A stretch of 35,280 nucleotides of DNA from Desulfosporosinus lacus DSM 15449 (GCF_900129935.1 NZ_FQXJ01000003.1:753673-788952), one strand, 5' to 3'. Positions 1-9,099 are shown, counted from the first letter of the stretch. The notes: a model not told the origin generated them from the sequence alone. Program-made: numbers and translations.

Positions 1-426
1 TTGCCAAGAGAACCCATTCGTGGGAGTTCACGATAAAGCGAGCGCCGATGGTGAAGGGCCAATTTCGCCCAGGTTCACATCCTGCGCCGCCCAGAGGTTG
101 GCGAAATTCCTTCAGCATCCAATGAGCCAGTGAACGGGAACGTGGGTGAACGGGCAAGTGTCCCCTGCTTCCAAAGACCCAAAACACACTCTTAAACGTC
201 CCCTCGTTCCAGACCCGTCGACCAGAAAGCAAGGGGACACTTGCAAAGAGAACACATCAGTGGGAGTTCACGCTAAAGCGAGTGCCGATGATGAAGGAAA
301 TATTTCGCCCAGGTTCACATCCAGCGCTACCCAGAGGTTGGCGAAATACCTTCATCATCCAATGAGCCAGGGAACGGGAACGTGTGTGAACGGGCAAGTG
401 TCCCCTGCTTCCAAAGACCCCAAAAT
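1..426 (-). repeat. Tandem large-palindrome repeat array (left copy)
   Basis: Two units with a 240-bp period are visible; the first is cut by the window edge. The motif GTGGGAGTTCACG recurs near 20 and 260, and GGGCAAGTGTCCCCTG near 152 and 392. Each unit folds back on itself over about 175 bp (hairpins about 1-166 and 232-406): AGGGGACACTTGC at one end pairs with GGGCAAGTGTCCCCT at the other, and AATTTCGCC pairs with GGCGAAATT inside. The units match the reverse complement of the array at 6657-7430. Open reading frames running through it look like by-products of the repeat. Function is unknown; it could be a non-autonomous palindromic element. Confidence 0.85.
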
Positions 427-449
427 CTTCATAAAATCTTCAAATCTTC
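424..449 (+). promoter_or_regulatory. Direct repeats AATCTTC, possible response-regulator site
   Basis: Three copies of AATCTTC lie at 424-430, 435-441 and 443-449, in the short gap between the repeat array and the response regulator gene at 516. OmpR/PhoB regulators bind direct repeats, so this may be an autoregulatory site. The spacings (11 and 8) are irregular, so the assignment is weak. Confidence 0.25.
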
Positions 450-515
450 CCTAGATACAACTCAAATATAAACGTTATACTTATATTCAACAGATAAAAG
501 CGGAAAAGTGGTGGT

Positions 516-1208
516 ATGAAAATGAAAATCATTTTAGTCGATGATGAACCAGAAATTCTAACTCTTGTAAGAGATTACCTCTCACGGGAAGGATATAGTG
601 TCTTAACAGCAATCAATGGACTTGAGGGAATGGAGTTAATCGAGGGTGAAAAACCGGACCTCGTTTTGTTGGATTGGATGCTTCCGGGAATAAGCGGGCT
701 GGAAATGTGTAAACGTTTGCGGGAGACAAGTACAATTCCTATTATCATGCTCACTGCAAAATCGGAGGAAATCGATCGCGTGCTTGGCTTGGAGTTTGGA
801 GCGGATGATTATATTGTCAAGCCCTTTAGCCTTCGAGAATTGGCAGCCCGAATTAAAACTGTACTTCGGCGCTCATCCGGAGTGTCACAGGAAAGTACCT
901 CTTCAGTCATAATTCGAGGGGAGATAAGCTTGGACGTCTCAAGCCATAAAGTCTTAAAACGAGGGCAGGAAGTCTTACTGACTCCAACGGAATTCAACAT
1001 TTTACATTTGCTCGCAACACGCCCGGGTACCGTATACAGTCGTCTGCAGCTCCTGCGTCAAGCGATGGGGGAGGAATATCTCTACTATGAGCGCTCTATT
1101 GACACCCACGTCTCAAACTTGCGCAAGAAAATTGAGGACAATCCCAGTGAACCAAAGTATGTCGAAACTGTGTTTGGCGTAGGGTATCGGTTCGGTGAGG
1201 GCTTGTGA
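516..1208 (+). CDS. OmpR/PhoB-family response regulator
   Basis: A 230-residue two-domain regulator. The N-terminal receiver has the acidic pair D9/D10, phosphoacceptor D53 in LLDWMLPG, T80 and K102 in the VKPF motif. The C-terminal winged-helix DNA-binding domain (about 130-228) contains LTPTEFNILHLLA and ends with the typical VFGVGYRF. A GGTGG-type ribosome binding site precedes the ATG; a second in-frame ATG lies two codons on (MKMK). The stop codon overlaps the GTG start of the kinase by four bases, so the pair is translationally coupled. The adjacent adaptor/ABC exporter is the likely target, as in antimicrobial-peptide or envelope-stress modules of Firmicutes; that target is inferred. 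Confidence 0.95.
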   Translation: MKMKIILVDDEPEILTLVRDYLSREGYSVLTAINGLEGMELIEGEKPDLVLLDWMLPGISGLEMCKRLRETSTIPIIMLTAKSEEIDRVLGLEFGADDYIVKPFSLRELAARIKTVLRRSSGVSQESTSSVIIRGEISLDVSSHKVLKRGQEVLLTPTEFNILHLLATRPGTVYSRLQLLRQAMGEEYLYYERSIDTHVSNLRKKIEDNPSEPKYVETVFGVGYRFGEGL

Positions 1209-2875
1209 CCTTACGACGAAAATTTATAATAGGGCTTATAGGCATGGTTTTTTTTATGGCGATTTTCTTCACCGGAATTGCCCTTACCTCAACCCAAGCG
1301 TTGCTCGGACACGCTGAAACCTATGTACAACAAGCTTATGGTGAGAGTTGGAAGCGGCTTTTGAGTGGCTACTATGAAGCCCGTGGCAGCTGGGATGGAG
1401 CCCAAGGATACGTTGCGAAAATTAATGAGGCAGAACGAAGGTTTGGGTCTATAACTGAAGGAAACGAGACAGAAAGAAAACTGGTAACCTTTATCGACGG
1501 AATTCCCGTCGTGCGGGCAATGCCTGAGTCGGATCTGAAATTTAGCAGACCTCGTCGGGATGGCCCGCCTTTTTGGGTATTTGACCTAGAAGACAAGGTT
1601 GTAGTCGACTCGCGCAATGAAGATTTTGGCAAACCCCTCTCTCAGTTTCCTTCAAATAGCAAAATCATGAAACAACGAGAAGAAATCAAGGTGAAAGACC
1701 AAACAGTAGGCTATTACTGGCAGGAAAACCCTTTGATTACTAATAATAAACTTGCCAAAACAATTGGAACTTCGATTATCCAGGCTATGCTTATCGGATT
1801 GACGATCACATCTATTGTCGCTTTACTCTTGGGAATGTTATTGACCCGACATTTCACTAAACCTCTAAACCATCTGATGGAAGCCGTTCGGAATGTAGGA
1901 AAAGGAGATTTGTCTTCGCGGGTTCATGTGAAGGGAAAAGGTGATATCGCGATCTTGGCTCAGGACTTTAACCGAATGACTGAACAATTGGCTCGCAATG
2001 AGGAAGTGAGACGTAACATGGTGGCAGATATTGCCCATGAATTGCGAACTCCGCTTTCTGTTATCCTTGGAAAACTGGAATCGATCCAAGAAGGAGTTCT
2101 CCCTTCAACTCCGGAAACGATTCTTCCCATTCAGGATGAAACTTTGAGACTGATTCGTTTAGTCCGGGATCTTCAACAGTTAAATCTTGCGGAAGCCGGA
2201 AAATTACCCATGGCTCTAAAACCTGTAAATCTAAGAAAGTTAGTGGAACGGATTACAGAGCAATTCGCGATTGAATTCGAGGAGCGGGAGTTGCATGCTG
2301 AAATCTTGGGAGAGGTACCTGAAATTATTGGCGACCCGGATCGTTTAACTCAGGTCTTTGTCAACTTGATAGGGAATGCTCTTTTACATACACCGCCAGG
2401 CGGAACTCTTCGCTTGGTCTTGACAGAGCAAGAAATGCTTGCTGAAGACGGGATGGGCACCGAGGGGACTCCCCATCGTTTACGGAATGTCTTCCGTCGT
2501 AAAGGGGAAAAGATAGAGAAGCCCGAAAAACCGGAGGAAGCCAAAGAATCCGGAGAACCAAAAGAAGTGAAGCCAAGGGTCTTTAAAAAGAAAGATGATT
2601 TGAAGTTTAATAGTTGGGTACAAGTAACGGTTGAGGATTCCGGAGAAGGAATTCCGGAAGAAGAACTTGAGCATATTTTTGACCGCTTTTATCGAGTAGA
2701 TAAAGCTCGAGAGCGGGAAAGTGGTGGAACCGGTTTAGGGTTGGCGATTGCTAAAGAATTCATCCATGCTCATGGCGGCTCAATTCAAGTAAAAAGTAAA
2801 CTGGGTGCAGGGAGCTGTTTTAGAATTCTATTACCCATAAGGCAGAATGTGAAAACTCAGCAGATACTCAGCTAA
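1205..2875 (+). CDS. Membrane sensor histidine kinase
   Basis: 556 residues, starting at the GTG overlapping the regulator stop. Transmembrane helix 1 is about residues 8-30, followed by an extracellular sensor of about 155 residues, helix 2 about 190-213, HAMP about 214-267, and HisKA with phosphoacceptor H278 in VADIAHELRTP. The ATPase domain has the N box around N387/N391 (VNLIGNALLH), G1 DSGEGIP (478-484), F box DRFYR and G2 GGTGLGLAIAK (508-518). An unusual insertion of about 60 residues rich in Lys, Glu and Pro (about 410-468) sits between the N and G1 boxes, where most kinases have only a short loop. The extracellular domain is not recognised, so the stimulus is unknown. Confidence 0.95.
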   Translation: MTLRRKFIIGLIGMVFFMAIFFTGIALTSTQALLGHAETYVQQAYGESWKRLLSGYYEARGSWDGAQGYVAKINEAERRFGSITEGNETERKLVTFIDGIPVVRAMPESDLKFSRPRRDGPPFWVFDLEDKVVVDSRNEDFGKPLSQFPSNSKIMKQREEIKVKDQTVGYYWQENPLITNNKLAKTIGTSIIQAMLIGLTITSIVALLLGMLLTRHFTKPLNHLMEAVRNVGKGDLSSRVHVKGKGDIAILAQDFNRMTEQLARNEEVRRNMVADIAHELRTPLSVILGKLESIQEGVLPSTPETILPIQDETLRLIRLVRDLQQLNLAEAGKLPMALKPVNLRKLVERITEQFAIEFEERELHAEILGEVPEIIGDPDRLTQVFVNLIGNALLHTPPGGTLRLVLTEQEMLAEDGMGTEGTPHRLRNVFRRKGEKIEKPEKPEEAKESGEPKEVKPRVFKKKDDLKFNSWVQVTVEDSGEGIPEEELEHIFDRFYRVDKARERESGGTGLGLAIAKEFIHAHGGSIQVKSKLGAGSCFRILLPIRQNVKTQQILS

Positions 2876-3008
2876 TCCTGACAAGATCTTAAGAAGTTTA
2901 TCGTTGTTTGATCATAATACTGTGATATCCTGATTAGGAATTTTATCCAGTAAGTAATAGGCATCTATCGAAAACTTCTGACGGAGTTCCCCTGAATAGT
3001 TAAGTTAA

Positions 3009-3022
3009 AACTCAGTTGAGTT
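3009..3022. promoter_or_regulatory. 14-bp palindrome upstream of the adaptor gene
   Basis: AACTCAGTTGAGTT is an almost perfect dyad 39 bases before the adaptor ATG, within the 185-bp gap after the kinase gene. It may be an operator for the exporter genes. No convincing -35/-10 pair could be fixed by eye in this gap. Confidence 0.25.
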
Positions 3023-3060
3023 GAAAACCACTGTTTAAGTACATAAAAAGGAGAGAGAGC

Positions 3061-4587
3061 ATGAACAAAAAATGGGTGTCCATAGGGATTTTAAGCGTTT
3101 TGGTCTTGGGAGGAGGGTATTGGGGTTATAAGAAGTTTACGGCTAAACCGGCAGTGGTTGCTAACATCACAGCAAAAGCAGAAATCGGAGATGTAAGCAA
3201 GGTGATTACTGCAACAGGAACGGTTAATTACCCGCAGTCGATACCGTTACAGTTCTCCAACAGTGGAGATGTGACCAGGGGACAGGTGGTTGAGCTGAAT
3301 TTCAAGGTCGGTGATACAGTGAAAAAAGACCAAGTTCTTGCTAAGATTGATGATACAAACCTTAAAGCTGATGTCGTGCAGCAGCAAGCCAACTTAGCGG
3401 CCACTGAGGCTAAGCTTCAATCCCTTTATGATGGATATAATGAACAAACGAAAGCTCAGGCTCTGTCGGATCTTGCAAAAGCACAGACGAGTTTAACCAC
3501 ATCACAGCAGGATGCGGATCCGGCTTATTTGGCAAACCAAGTTACATTGGCTAATGAGAGAGTTAAACAGGCTAGTGATATTTTAGCTAAGGCGCAGCAG
3601 AGCGGAGACACGTCGTCTATACAATCTGCTCAAAGCACATTGAACGATGCATTATCTAACTTAACAACGGCCCAAAATGCGCAAAATGGAGGCGCGGCTA
3701 AGGCTTTAGAAGCTGCTCAAGCGGATGTTACGGCTGCGCAATATAAAGTGAAACAGCAAGAGGCCGGCCCGACAGTTGCAGACAAAGCTTCGGCTCAAGC
3801 CAGTATTACACAAGCACAGGCTCAACTTGACAGTACGGAGGCAAAATTATCAGGAGCTACCATAGTTGCGCCTACGGATGCCATCGTTATCGATTCCAAT
3901 TTACAACTTTACCAATATACAACAGATGATTCCAAAATTACGATCACGCCTTCAGGAACTACTGGGAGTAGTCTTGAAGTGAATGCGTCAATTGATCAGG
4001 CCGATATTGCTCAGGTCAAAGTAGGACAGAAAGTGGATATTACTCTTGATGCCTACCCAGATGACCATAGCAGCGGAGTGGTGAGCTTAGTTGCCCCTCA
4101 AGGAACAACTACTTCAAATGTTACAACCTTTGAAGTTACGGTGACAGTAGAACAAGCCAGTGATAAGCTTCGGTCGGGAATGAATGCTAATATTGACATT
4201 ATTGTAGAAGAGGCCAAGAATGTTTTAACAGTGCCAAGTGAGGCGGTCAAAACTAGAGGGGATGAAAAAGGCGTTATGGTTCCCATGGGTGCAAATGATA
4301 CTCTTGCGGGACAAGAAGACTCGTCTTCTCAGTCTGAAACTCAACCTAAGGTTGTCCAAAAATCTGGCAGCGGACAGACCGGAGCCAATGTACAATTTAT
4401 CCCAGTGGAATTTGGCTTAGATGATGGAACAAATGTAGAAGTCAAGAGTGGTTTGACAGAAGGGCAAGAGGTCATTACCATTGTTGGTACATCCGCAACA
4501 ACAAAGGCTTCTACTGGAGGAGTTTTAGGTGGCGGAGGTGGAGCAGCCAGACCAGGGGGTGCAACTGGTGCGGTAAGAGTCAGATAG
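3061..4587 (+). CDS. HlyD/MacA-type membrane fusion protein (efflux adaptor)
   Basis: 508 residues. One N-terminal membrane anchor (about 7-23) is followed by a lipoyl-like half (ATGTVNYPQS, VVELNFKVGDTVKKDQVLAKID), a long Ala/Gln-rich coiled coil (about 105-265), the second lipoyl half (LSGATIVAPTDAIV) and a beta-barrel (about 300-400). The C-terminal tail is Gly-rich (GGVLGGGGGAARPGG). The order adaptor, ATPase, permease is that of MacAB-like tripartite exporters; in a Gram-positive it would bridge the membrane and wall with no outer-membrane channel. GGAGAGAGAGC precedes the ATG. It is longer than the usual MacA (about 370), owing to the coiled coil, an inserted Gln/Ser-rich stretch near 415-445 and the tail. 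Substrate unknown. Confidence 0.92.
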   Translation: MNKKWVSIGILSVLVLGGGYWGYKKFTAKPAVVANITAKAEIGDVSKVITATGTVNYPQSIPLQFSNSGDVTRGQVVELNFKVGDTVKKDQVLAKIDDTNLKADVVQQQANLAATEAKLQSLYDGYNEQTKAQALSDLAKAQTSLTTSQQDADPAYLANQVTLANERVKQASDILAKAQQSGDTSSIQSAQSTLNDALSNLTTAQNAQNGGAAKALEAAQADVTAAQYKVKQQEAGPTVADKASAQASITQAQAQLDSTEAKLSGATIVAPTDAIVIDSNLQLYQYTTDDSKITITPSGTTGSSLEVNASIDQADIAQVKVGQKVDITLDAYPDDHSSGVVSLVAPQGTTTSNVTTFEVTVTVEQASDKLRSGMNANIDIIVEEAKNVLTVPSEAVKTRGDEKGVMVPMGANDTLAGQEDSSSQSETQPKVVQKSGSGQTGANVQFIPVEFGLDDGTNVEVKSGLTEGQEVITIVGTSATTKASTGGVLGGGGGAARPGGATGAVRVR

Positions 4588-4612
4588 AGACTTATTCATG
4601 CAATTCAATAGA

Positions 4613-4643
4613 GGTAAGGTAAGGTCAGTTCCGTTCCGTTCCG
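4613..4643. repeat. Short pentanucleotide repeats
   Basis: GGTAAGGTAAGGT (4613-4625) and GTTCCGTTCCGTTCCG (4628-4643) lie between the adaptor and ATPase genes. Repeats of this kind can slip in replication. They lie outside any recognised gene, so they could only alter spacing or leader structure. Confidence 0.6.
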
Positions 4644-4707
4644 TGGTAGCAATTAGTTAAGGGACCTCGTTGAACTTGCTTTTAGCGGATACTTCAGGAG
4701 GGATGTT

Positions 4708-5436
4708 ATGATAAATCTTAAAGGAATTAAAAAAATCTACGCTAACGGTGATATCAAAGTTGCGGCGTTAGGCGGAGTAGACTTGCATGTAGGAGAGGGT
4801 GAGTTTGTAGCCATTATGGGGCCTTCCGGTTCCGGCAAGTCGACCATGATGAATATTTTAGGATGTTTGGATACACCAACAGAGGGAGAGTATTTTCTCG
4901 ATGGAACGGATGTTGCAAAGGCGACCGGTGATGATTTATCCGTAATCCGCAATCGCAAGATAGGTTTTATTTTTCAAGGTTTTAATCTTCTTCCTCGGAC
5001 CATGGCTGTAGAAAATGTAGAACTTCCTATGCTTTATGCGGGAACGGGAGGGAAAGAAAGGCGCACTCGGGCCATTGCGGCCTTGGAATCTGTCGGTCTT
5101 GGCGAACGAATTCATCACCGTCCTAAAGAATTATCCGGTGGGCAGCAACAGCGGGTTGCCATCGCCCGTGCACTGGTCACAAACCCTTCGATTATATTAG
5201 CGGATGAGCCTACGGGGAACCTGGACAGTCGGTCCAGTGAAGAGGTTATGGCGATCTTCCAACGCCTGCATGCCCAAGGAAATACGATTATCATCGTAAC
5301 CCATGAACCGGATATTGCAGAATTTACAGAGCGGATTGTGCGTTTCCGAGACGGTCATATTGAAGGAGACGAAATAGTTAAAAATCCGCGTAAGGCTCAA
5401 GCGCAAGTCATCGGGGAGGAAGGAGGACCAGAGTGA
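4708..5436 (+). CDS. MacB/LolD-type ABC transporter ATP-binding protein
   Basis: 242 residues with Walker A GPSGSGKST (about 39-47), Q-loop FIFQGFNLLPR, signature LSGGQQQR, Walker B IILADEPTGNLDS and the switch His in IIVTHEPD. The LLPR motif after the Q-loop and the DEPTGNLD box are typical of the MacB/LolD/FtsE group, which powers mechanotransmission-type transporters. CAGGAGGGATGTT precedes the ATG. The last codons overlap the GTG start of the permease by four bases. It acts at the cytoplasmic face with the following FtsX-like permease and the preceding adaptor. Substrate unknown. Confidence 0.96.
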   Translation: MINLKGIKKIYANGDIKVAALGGVDLHVGEGEFVAIMGPSGSGKSTMMNILGCLDTPTEGEYFLDGTDVAKATGDDLSVIRNRKIGFIFQGFNLLPRTMAVENVELPMLYAGTGGKERRTRAIAALESVGLGERIHHRPKELSGGQQQRVAIARALVTNPSIILADEPTGNLDSRSSEEVMAIFQRLHAQGNTIIIVTHEPDIAEFTERIVRFRDGHIEGDEIVKNPRKAQAQVIGEEGGPE

Positions 5437-6650
5437 ACTTTTTAGAAAGTATCCGAGTCTCTCTCAGGGCTTTACGAGCAAATAAACTCAGGTCATCCTT
5501 GACGATGCTGGGGATTATTATTGGAGTGGCGGCTGTCATTGCCATGGTTGGAATCGGCAATGGAGCGACTGCTTCGATCACTTCCCAGATTCAGGGCATG
5601 GGCTCGAACCTGCTTACAATTAGTTCGGCACAAGCGTTTTCCGGAGGAGTTAGTGGGGGTGCAGGGAGCTCAGCGAGCTTAAGCATGACAGATGTGTCCA
5701 AGATAGAAGTAGGAACGGCTATTAAAGCTGTTGCACCGGTTGCGAACACCAGTGCTCAAGTGGTCTTGGCCTCCGGAAACACTTCCACGAGTATTACCGG
5801 CACGACTGAGGACTATGCAATTATTAAAAATGTCACAATTGCACGCGGACGTAATATTACTGAGCAAGACGTTAACAGCAGTGCCAGAGTCGCAGTACTC
5901 GGCCCAACCGTCGTGGAAAACCTGATGGGTGATGTGAATGCTGATATCATTGGGAAGAATATTAAAATTAACAATGTACCGTTTCAAGTCATCGGAGTGA
6001 CTACAGCTACAGGATCAACAGGAATGTCCAGCAGTGATGATATGATCACCGCACCTATCACTACCATCCAAGCGCGCTTAATCGGAAAGAAAACGGTACG
6101 CAATATTCTGGTCTCAGCGACATCCGAGGACCTTATGCAAATAGCACAAGATAGTATTACGGCAACCTTGCGAAAAGCTCATAAAATCCAGGAAGGTAAA
6201 GATGACGACTTCAGGGTTCAGAATCAGGCTGACATGTTAGAAGCTATGCAAAGTGTAACTCAAACCTTGACCATGCTCTTGGGCGGAATTGCAGGTATTT
6301 CCCTCCTGGTCGGGGGAATTGGAATCATGAATATCATGCTCGTTTCCGTTACCGAACGAACTCGGGAGATTGGGATACGGAAAGCGATCGGAGCTAAAGG
6401 AATGGATATTCTTCTGCAGTTTCTTATTGAGGCTGTCGTACTTAGTATCTTGGGGGGCGGTATAGGCATCGCCCTCGGCTATGGAGGATCGACCTTGGCG
6501 GGGAAGGCCTTGTCAATGGATACCAGTATTTCCTTGACTTCAGTGGCGATGGCTTTCGGCTTCTCGGCCGCCATCGGCATTATCTTCGGCGTCTTCCCGG
6601 CACGTAAAGCTGCCGCGATGGATCCAATAGACGCATTAAGGTTTGAATAA
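5433..6650 (+). CDS. MacB-like (FtsX family) ABC permease
   Basis: 405 residues, GTG start overlapping the ATPase stop. The N-terminal amphipathic segment and first helix contain the MacB hallmark LRANKLRSSLTMLGIIIGVAAV. An extracellular domain spans about 45-275, followed by three C-terminal helices (about 280-305, 330-355 and 368-392). The motif RTREIGIRKAIGAK before helix 3 and the terminal PARKAAAMDPIDALRFE are characteristic of MacB-type permeases. It completes the two-component/exporter cassette. The gene ends only a few bases before the inverted repeat array begins. Confidence 0.95.
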   Translation: MNFLESIRVSLRALRANKLRSSLTMLGIIIGVAAVIAMVGIGNGATASITSQIQGMGSNLLTISSAQAFSGGVSGGAGSSASLSMTDVSKIEVGTAIKAVAPVANTSAQVVLASGNTSTSITGTTEDYAIIKNVTIARGRNITEQDVNSSARVAVLGPTVVENLMGDVNADIIGKNIKINNVPFQVIGVTTATGSTGMSSSDDMITAPITTIQARLIGKKTVRNILVSATSEDLMQIAQDSITATLRKAHKIQEGKDDDFRVQNQADMLEAMQSVTQTLTMLLGGIAGISLLVGGIGIMNIMLVSVTERTREIGIRKAIGAKGMDILLQFLIEAVVLSILGGGIGIALGYGGSTLAGKALSMDTSISLTSVAMAFGFSAAIGIIFGVFPARKAAAMDPIDALRFE

Positions 6651-6656
6651 ATGGGG

Positions 6657-7430
6657 TCTTGTGAAAGATAGGGGAAATTGCCCGTTCACCCACGTTCCCG
6701 TTCACTGGCTCGCTGGATGCTGAAGGAATTTCGCCAACCTCTGGGTGGCGCAGGAAGTGAACCTGGGCGAAATTGGCCTTCAGCATCGGCGCTCGCTTGA
6801 TCGTGAACTCCCACGAATGGGTTCACTTGGCAATTGTCCCCTTTCTTTCGGGTCGACTGGGCTGGGAATGGGGGGGACGTTTGAGAGTGCGTTTTGGGTC
6901 TTGTGAAAGTCAGGGGAAATTGCCCGTTCACCCACGTTCTCGTTCACTGGCTCGCTGGATGCTGAAGGAATTTCGCCAACCTCTGGGAGGCGCAGGATGT
7001 GAACCTGGGCGAAATTGGCCCTTCAGCATCGGCACTCGCTTTATCGTGAACTCCCACGAATGGGTTCACTTGGCAATTGTCCCCTTTCTTTCGGGTCGAC
7101 GGGGCTGGGAATGGGGGGGACGTTTGAGAGTGCGTTTGGGGTCTTGTGAAAGTAAGGGGAAATTGCCCGTTCACCCACGTTCCCGTTCACTGGCTCGCTG
7201 GATGCTGAAGGAATTTCGCCAACCTCTGGGAGGCGCAGGATGTGAACCTGGGCGAAATTGGCCCTTCAGCATCGGCACTCGCTTTATCGTGAACTCCCAC
7301 GAATGGGTTCACTTGGCAATTGTCCCCTTTCTTTCGGGTCGACGGGGCTGGGAACGAGGGGACGGTTCGAGAGGCTGTTTGGGGTCTTTGAAAGCCAGGG
7401 GAAATTGCCCGTTCACAAGAATTCTTGGAT
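6657..7430 (+). repeat. Tandem large-palindrome repeat array (right copy, inverse of left)
   Basis: Three full units and a partial fourth, each starting AGGGGAAATTGCCCG: 6670, 6912, 7155 and 7397, so periods of 242 and 243 bp. Each unit carries an imperfect palindrome of about 173 bp (6670-6842, 6912-7085, 7155-7328) that could fold into one long hairpin: AGGGGAAATTGCC pairs with GGCAATTGTCCCC, TGCTGAAGG with CCTTCAGCA, and GAATTTCGCC with GGCGAAATT. Units are joined by about 70-bp G-rich spacers containing GGGTCGAC. The whole is the reverse complement of the left array at 1-426. No transposase is seen nearby. Confidence 0.9.
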
Positions 7431-7461
7431 GCTAAAGCTACGTAAGAAAGGAAGAAATTTC

Positions 7462-9099
7462 GTGATAAAAAAGAAACGGACTCAAAAGGTTTTAAGTATC
7501 CTGATGATGGCTTTTTTGCTGATCGGTATGTTGCCGGGGATGTTGCTTGCTGCTACTGAGAGTGGTACTGATAGTAGTGGTGAGAATTACACTACTTTAA
7601 GAGGGCTGACGTTTGTGTCTGAGGAAGAATCGAGCGTGGTTATTGGGGAGCCGACGGATGTTGAGTTTAAGTTAAATCGTATTCCTACCAGTAAACTTTT
7701 TACAGGATCGGTCAATGCGACTCTCACAGATCCGGAGGGTAACGTGACTTACTATTCCGTATCCGGAGGTGGCGGTTATTACAATCTTTCCGACCTTACC
7801 TTGTATAAGCCCGGAGATTATACGCTCAAAGTTAGTGCTGTTTCTCCAAACAAGGGCTCGGCAACCGGGACGATAAAGGTTGTAGATGCAGTAGTAACGG
7901 CAGAGGGTTCCCTCGTGGTTAATGCCGAAAATTCGCTGAGTGTAAAGCTTACGGATTCGGAAGGGAATGTTTTGGACCAAAGGTCAGTGACCGTGGATGG
8001 AACGGCCGTGGATGCCAGCCCGGCAACCCAGAGTTATACCACCTTAAGTGATGGAACCTTTCTCCTTAACATAACTCCGGAAAAAGCGGGCAATGTTGAT
8101 ATTATCTTTGGTGGAAAGATCATTAGTTCAATATCCGTTGCTCCGGCTTTTGAAGCGGGTAGCCGTATTGGTTCCAACGCTCCTGATAATGTAGCCCTTT
8201 CGGTTGAAATTGCCAAACAAGGCTGGACGAGTGCTTCGAATGTAATCTTGGCAAGAGATGATCAGTTTTCGGATTCTCTCGCCGCGGCTCCGCTTTCGAA
8301 AAAGCTGGATGCTCCGATTCTTATGACGGGTTCTTCGACCTTAGATGATCGGACCTTAGCTGGACTTCGTGAGTTAGGTGCCAGGAACATATATATTGTT
8401 GGCGGAACAGTCGCTATTGCTCAGGGGATCGAAGATAGTTTAAGTAAGGATTATACGGTTACTCGGATTGCCGGATTACAAGGATATGATACGGCTGCCC
8501 TGATCTCTGCCCAAGTGGGGATCGATTCCACTCGGACCGTATATCTTGCTAATGGGTCTGCCATACCTGATGCCATCGCGATTAGCGCTTTTGCAGGGGC
8601 GCAAGGAAACCCGATCTTACTTACAGATAAAGATGTCTTGCCACCTTCTACGCTCCAAGCTTTAACAAACCTTAATGCGACAAATGTCGTCCTCCTCGGA
8701 GGAACCGCAGTTATCAGTAATGCGGTGGAAAACCAACTAAGTTCCGGGTTTTTAGTCAAACGCTGGGGAGGCCATGATCGTTACGATACCCAAAGCATTA
8801 TCTTTCAAAATCTCCTTAACAAAGAAACTCCTCAGTCTCCTCTTTACTTTACATCAGGTCTGGTTCGCCAAGATGATGTCAGTTGGGGGAAACCCTATGC
8901 AGATGCCTTGTTAACGGCTGCTTTAGCGGCTAAAAACGGGGGGATTGTGGCAATGACTGAACCGAATACCATCCCTTCGGGTCTTAACTTTTTCTTGCTA
9001 TTCAATAAAGGGTATATTCCAAAGTCAGTTGTCGTGGGTAACAATAGCGGGGTCTCATATAATGTGGAGCAACAACTTCAACAAATGCTGAACCATTAA
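7462..9099 (+). CDS. Secreted cell-wall-binding (CWB2) repeat protein
   Basis: The GTG at 7462, preceded by AAAGGAAG, starts a 545-residue protein with a clear signal peptide (KKKRTQK, a hydrophobic core, then GMLLAATES). The reading frame stays open upstream into the palindromic repeat, but that part is repeat sequence and is not counted. After a beta-rich N-terminal half (about 40-215) come three CWB2 modules (about 230-540), shown by repeated ILARDDQFSDSLAAAPL, PILMTGSSTL and NIYIVGGTVAI, and by LLGGTAVI later. CWB2 modules in Clostridia attach proteins to the wall through an anionic polymer (the PSII type in C. difficile). The N-terminal half is not recognised. A strong terminator follows. 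Confidence 0.88.
   Translation: MIKKKRTQKVLSILMMAFLLIGMLPGMLLAATESGTDSSGENYTTLRGLTFVSEEESSVVIGEPTDVEFKLNRIPTSKLFTGSVNATLTDPEGNVTYYSVSGGGGYYNLSDLTLYKPGDYTLKVSAVSPNKGSATGTIKVVDAVVTAEGSLVVNAENSLSVKLTDSEGNVLDQRSVTVDGTAVDASPATQSYTTLSDGTFLLNITPEKAGNVDIIFGGKIISSISVAPAFEAGSRIGSNAPDNVALSVEIAKQGWTSASNVILARDDQFSDSLAAAPLSKKLDAPILMTGSSTLDDRTLAGLRELGARNIYIVGGTVAIAQGIEDSLSKDYTVTRIAGLQGYDTAALISAQVGIDSTRTVYLANGSAIPDAIAISAFAGAQGNPILLTDKDVLPPSTLQALTNLNATNVVLLGGTAVISNAVENQLSSGFLVKRWGGHDRYDTQSIIFQNLLNKETPQSPLYFTSGLVRQDDVSWGKPYADALLTAALAAKNGGIVAMTEPNTIPSGLNFFLLFNKGYIPKSVVVGNNSGVSYNVEQQLQQMLNH

Noticed and set aside
146-454. 102-codon frame in the left repeat array
   Set aside because: Same repeat-derived origin; it lacks a credible start site and ends in unrelated sequence before the regulator gene.
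1-7430. CRISPR array
   Set aside because: Repeat units are 240-243 bp long with near-identical spacers; this is not the short-repeat, unique-spacer form, and no cas gene is present.
6773-7435. 220-codon open frame through the right repeat array
   Set aside because: It consists only of repeated palindrome sequence with a frame-preserving period, has no ribosome binding site and no recognisable domain.
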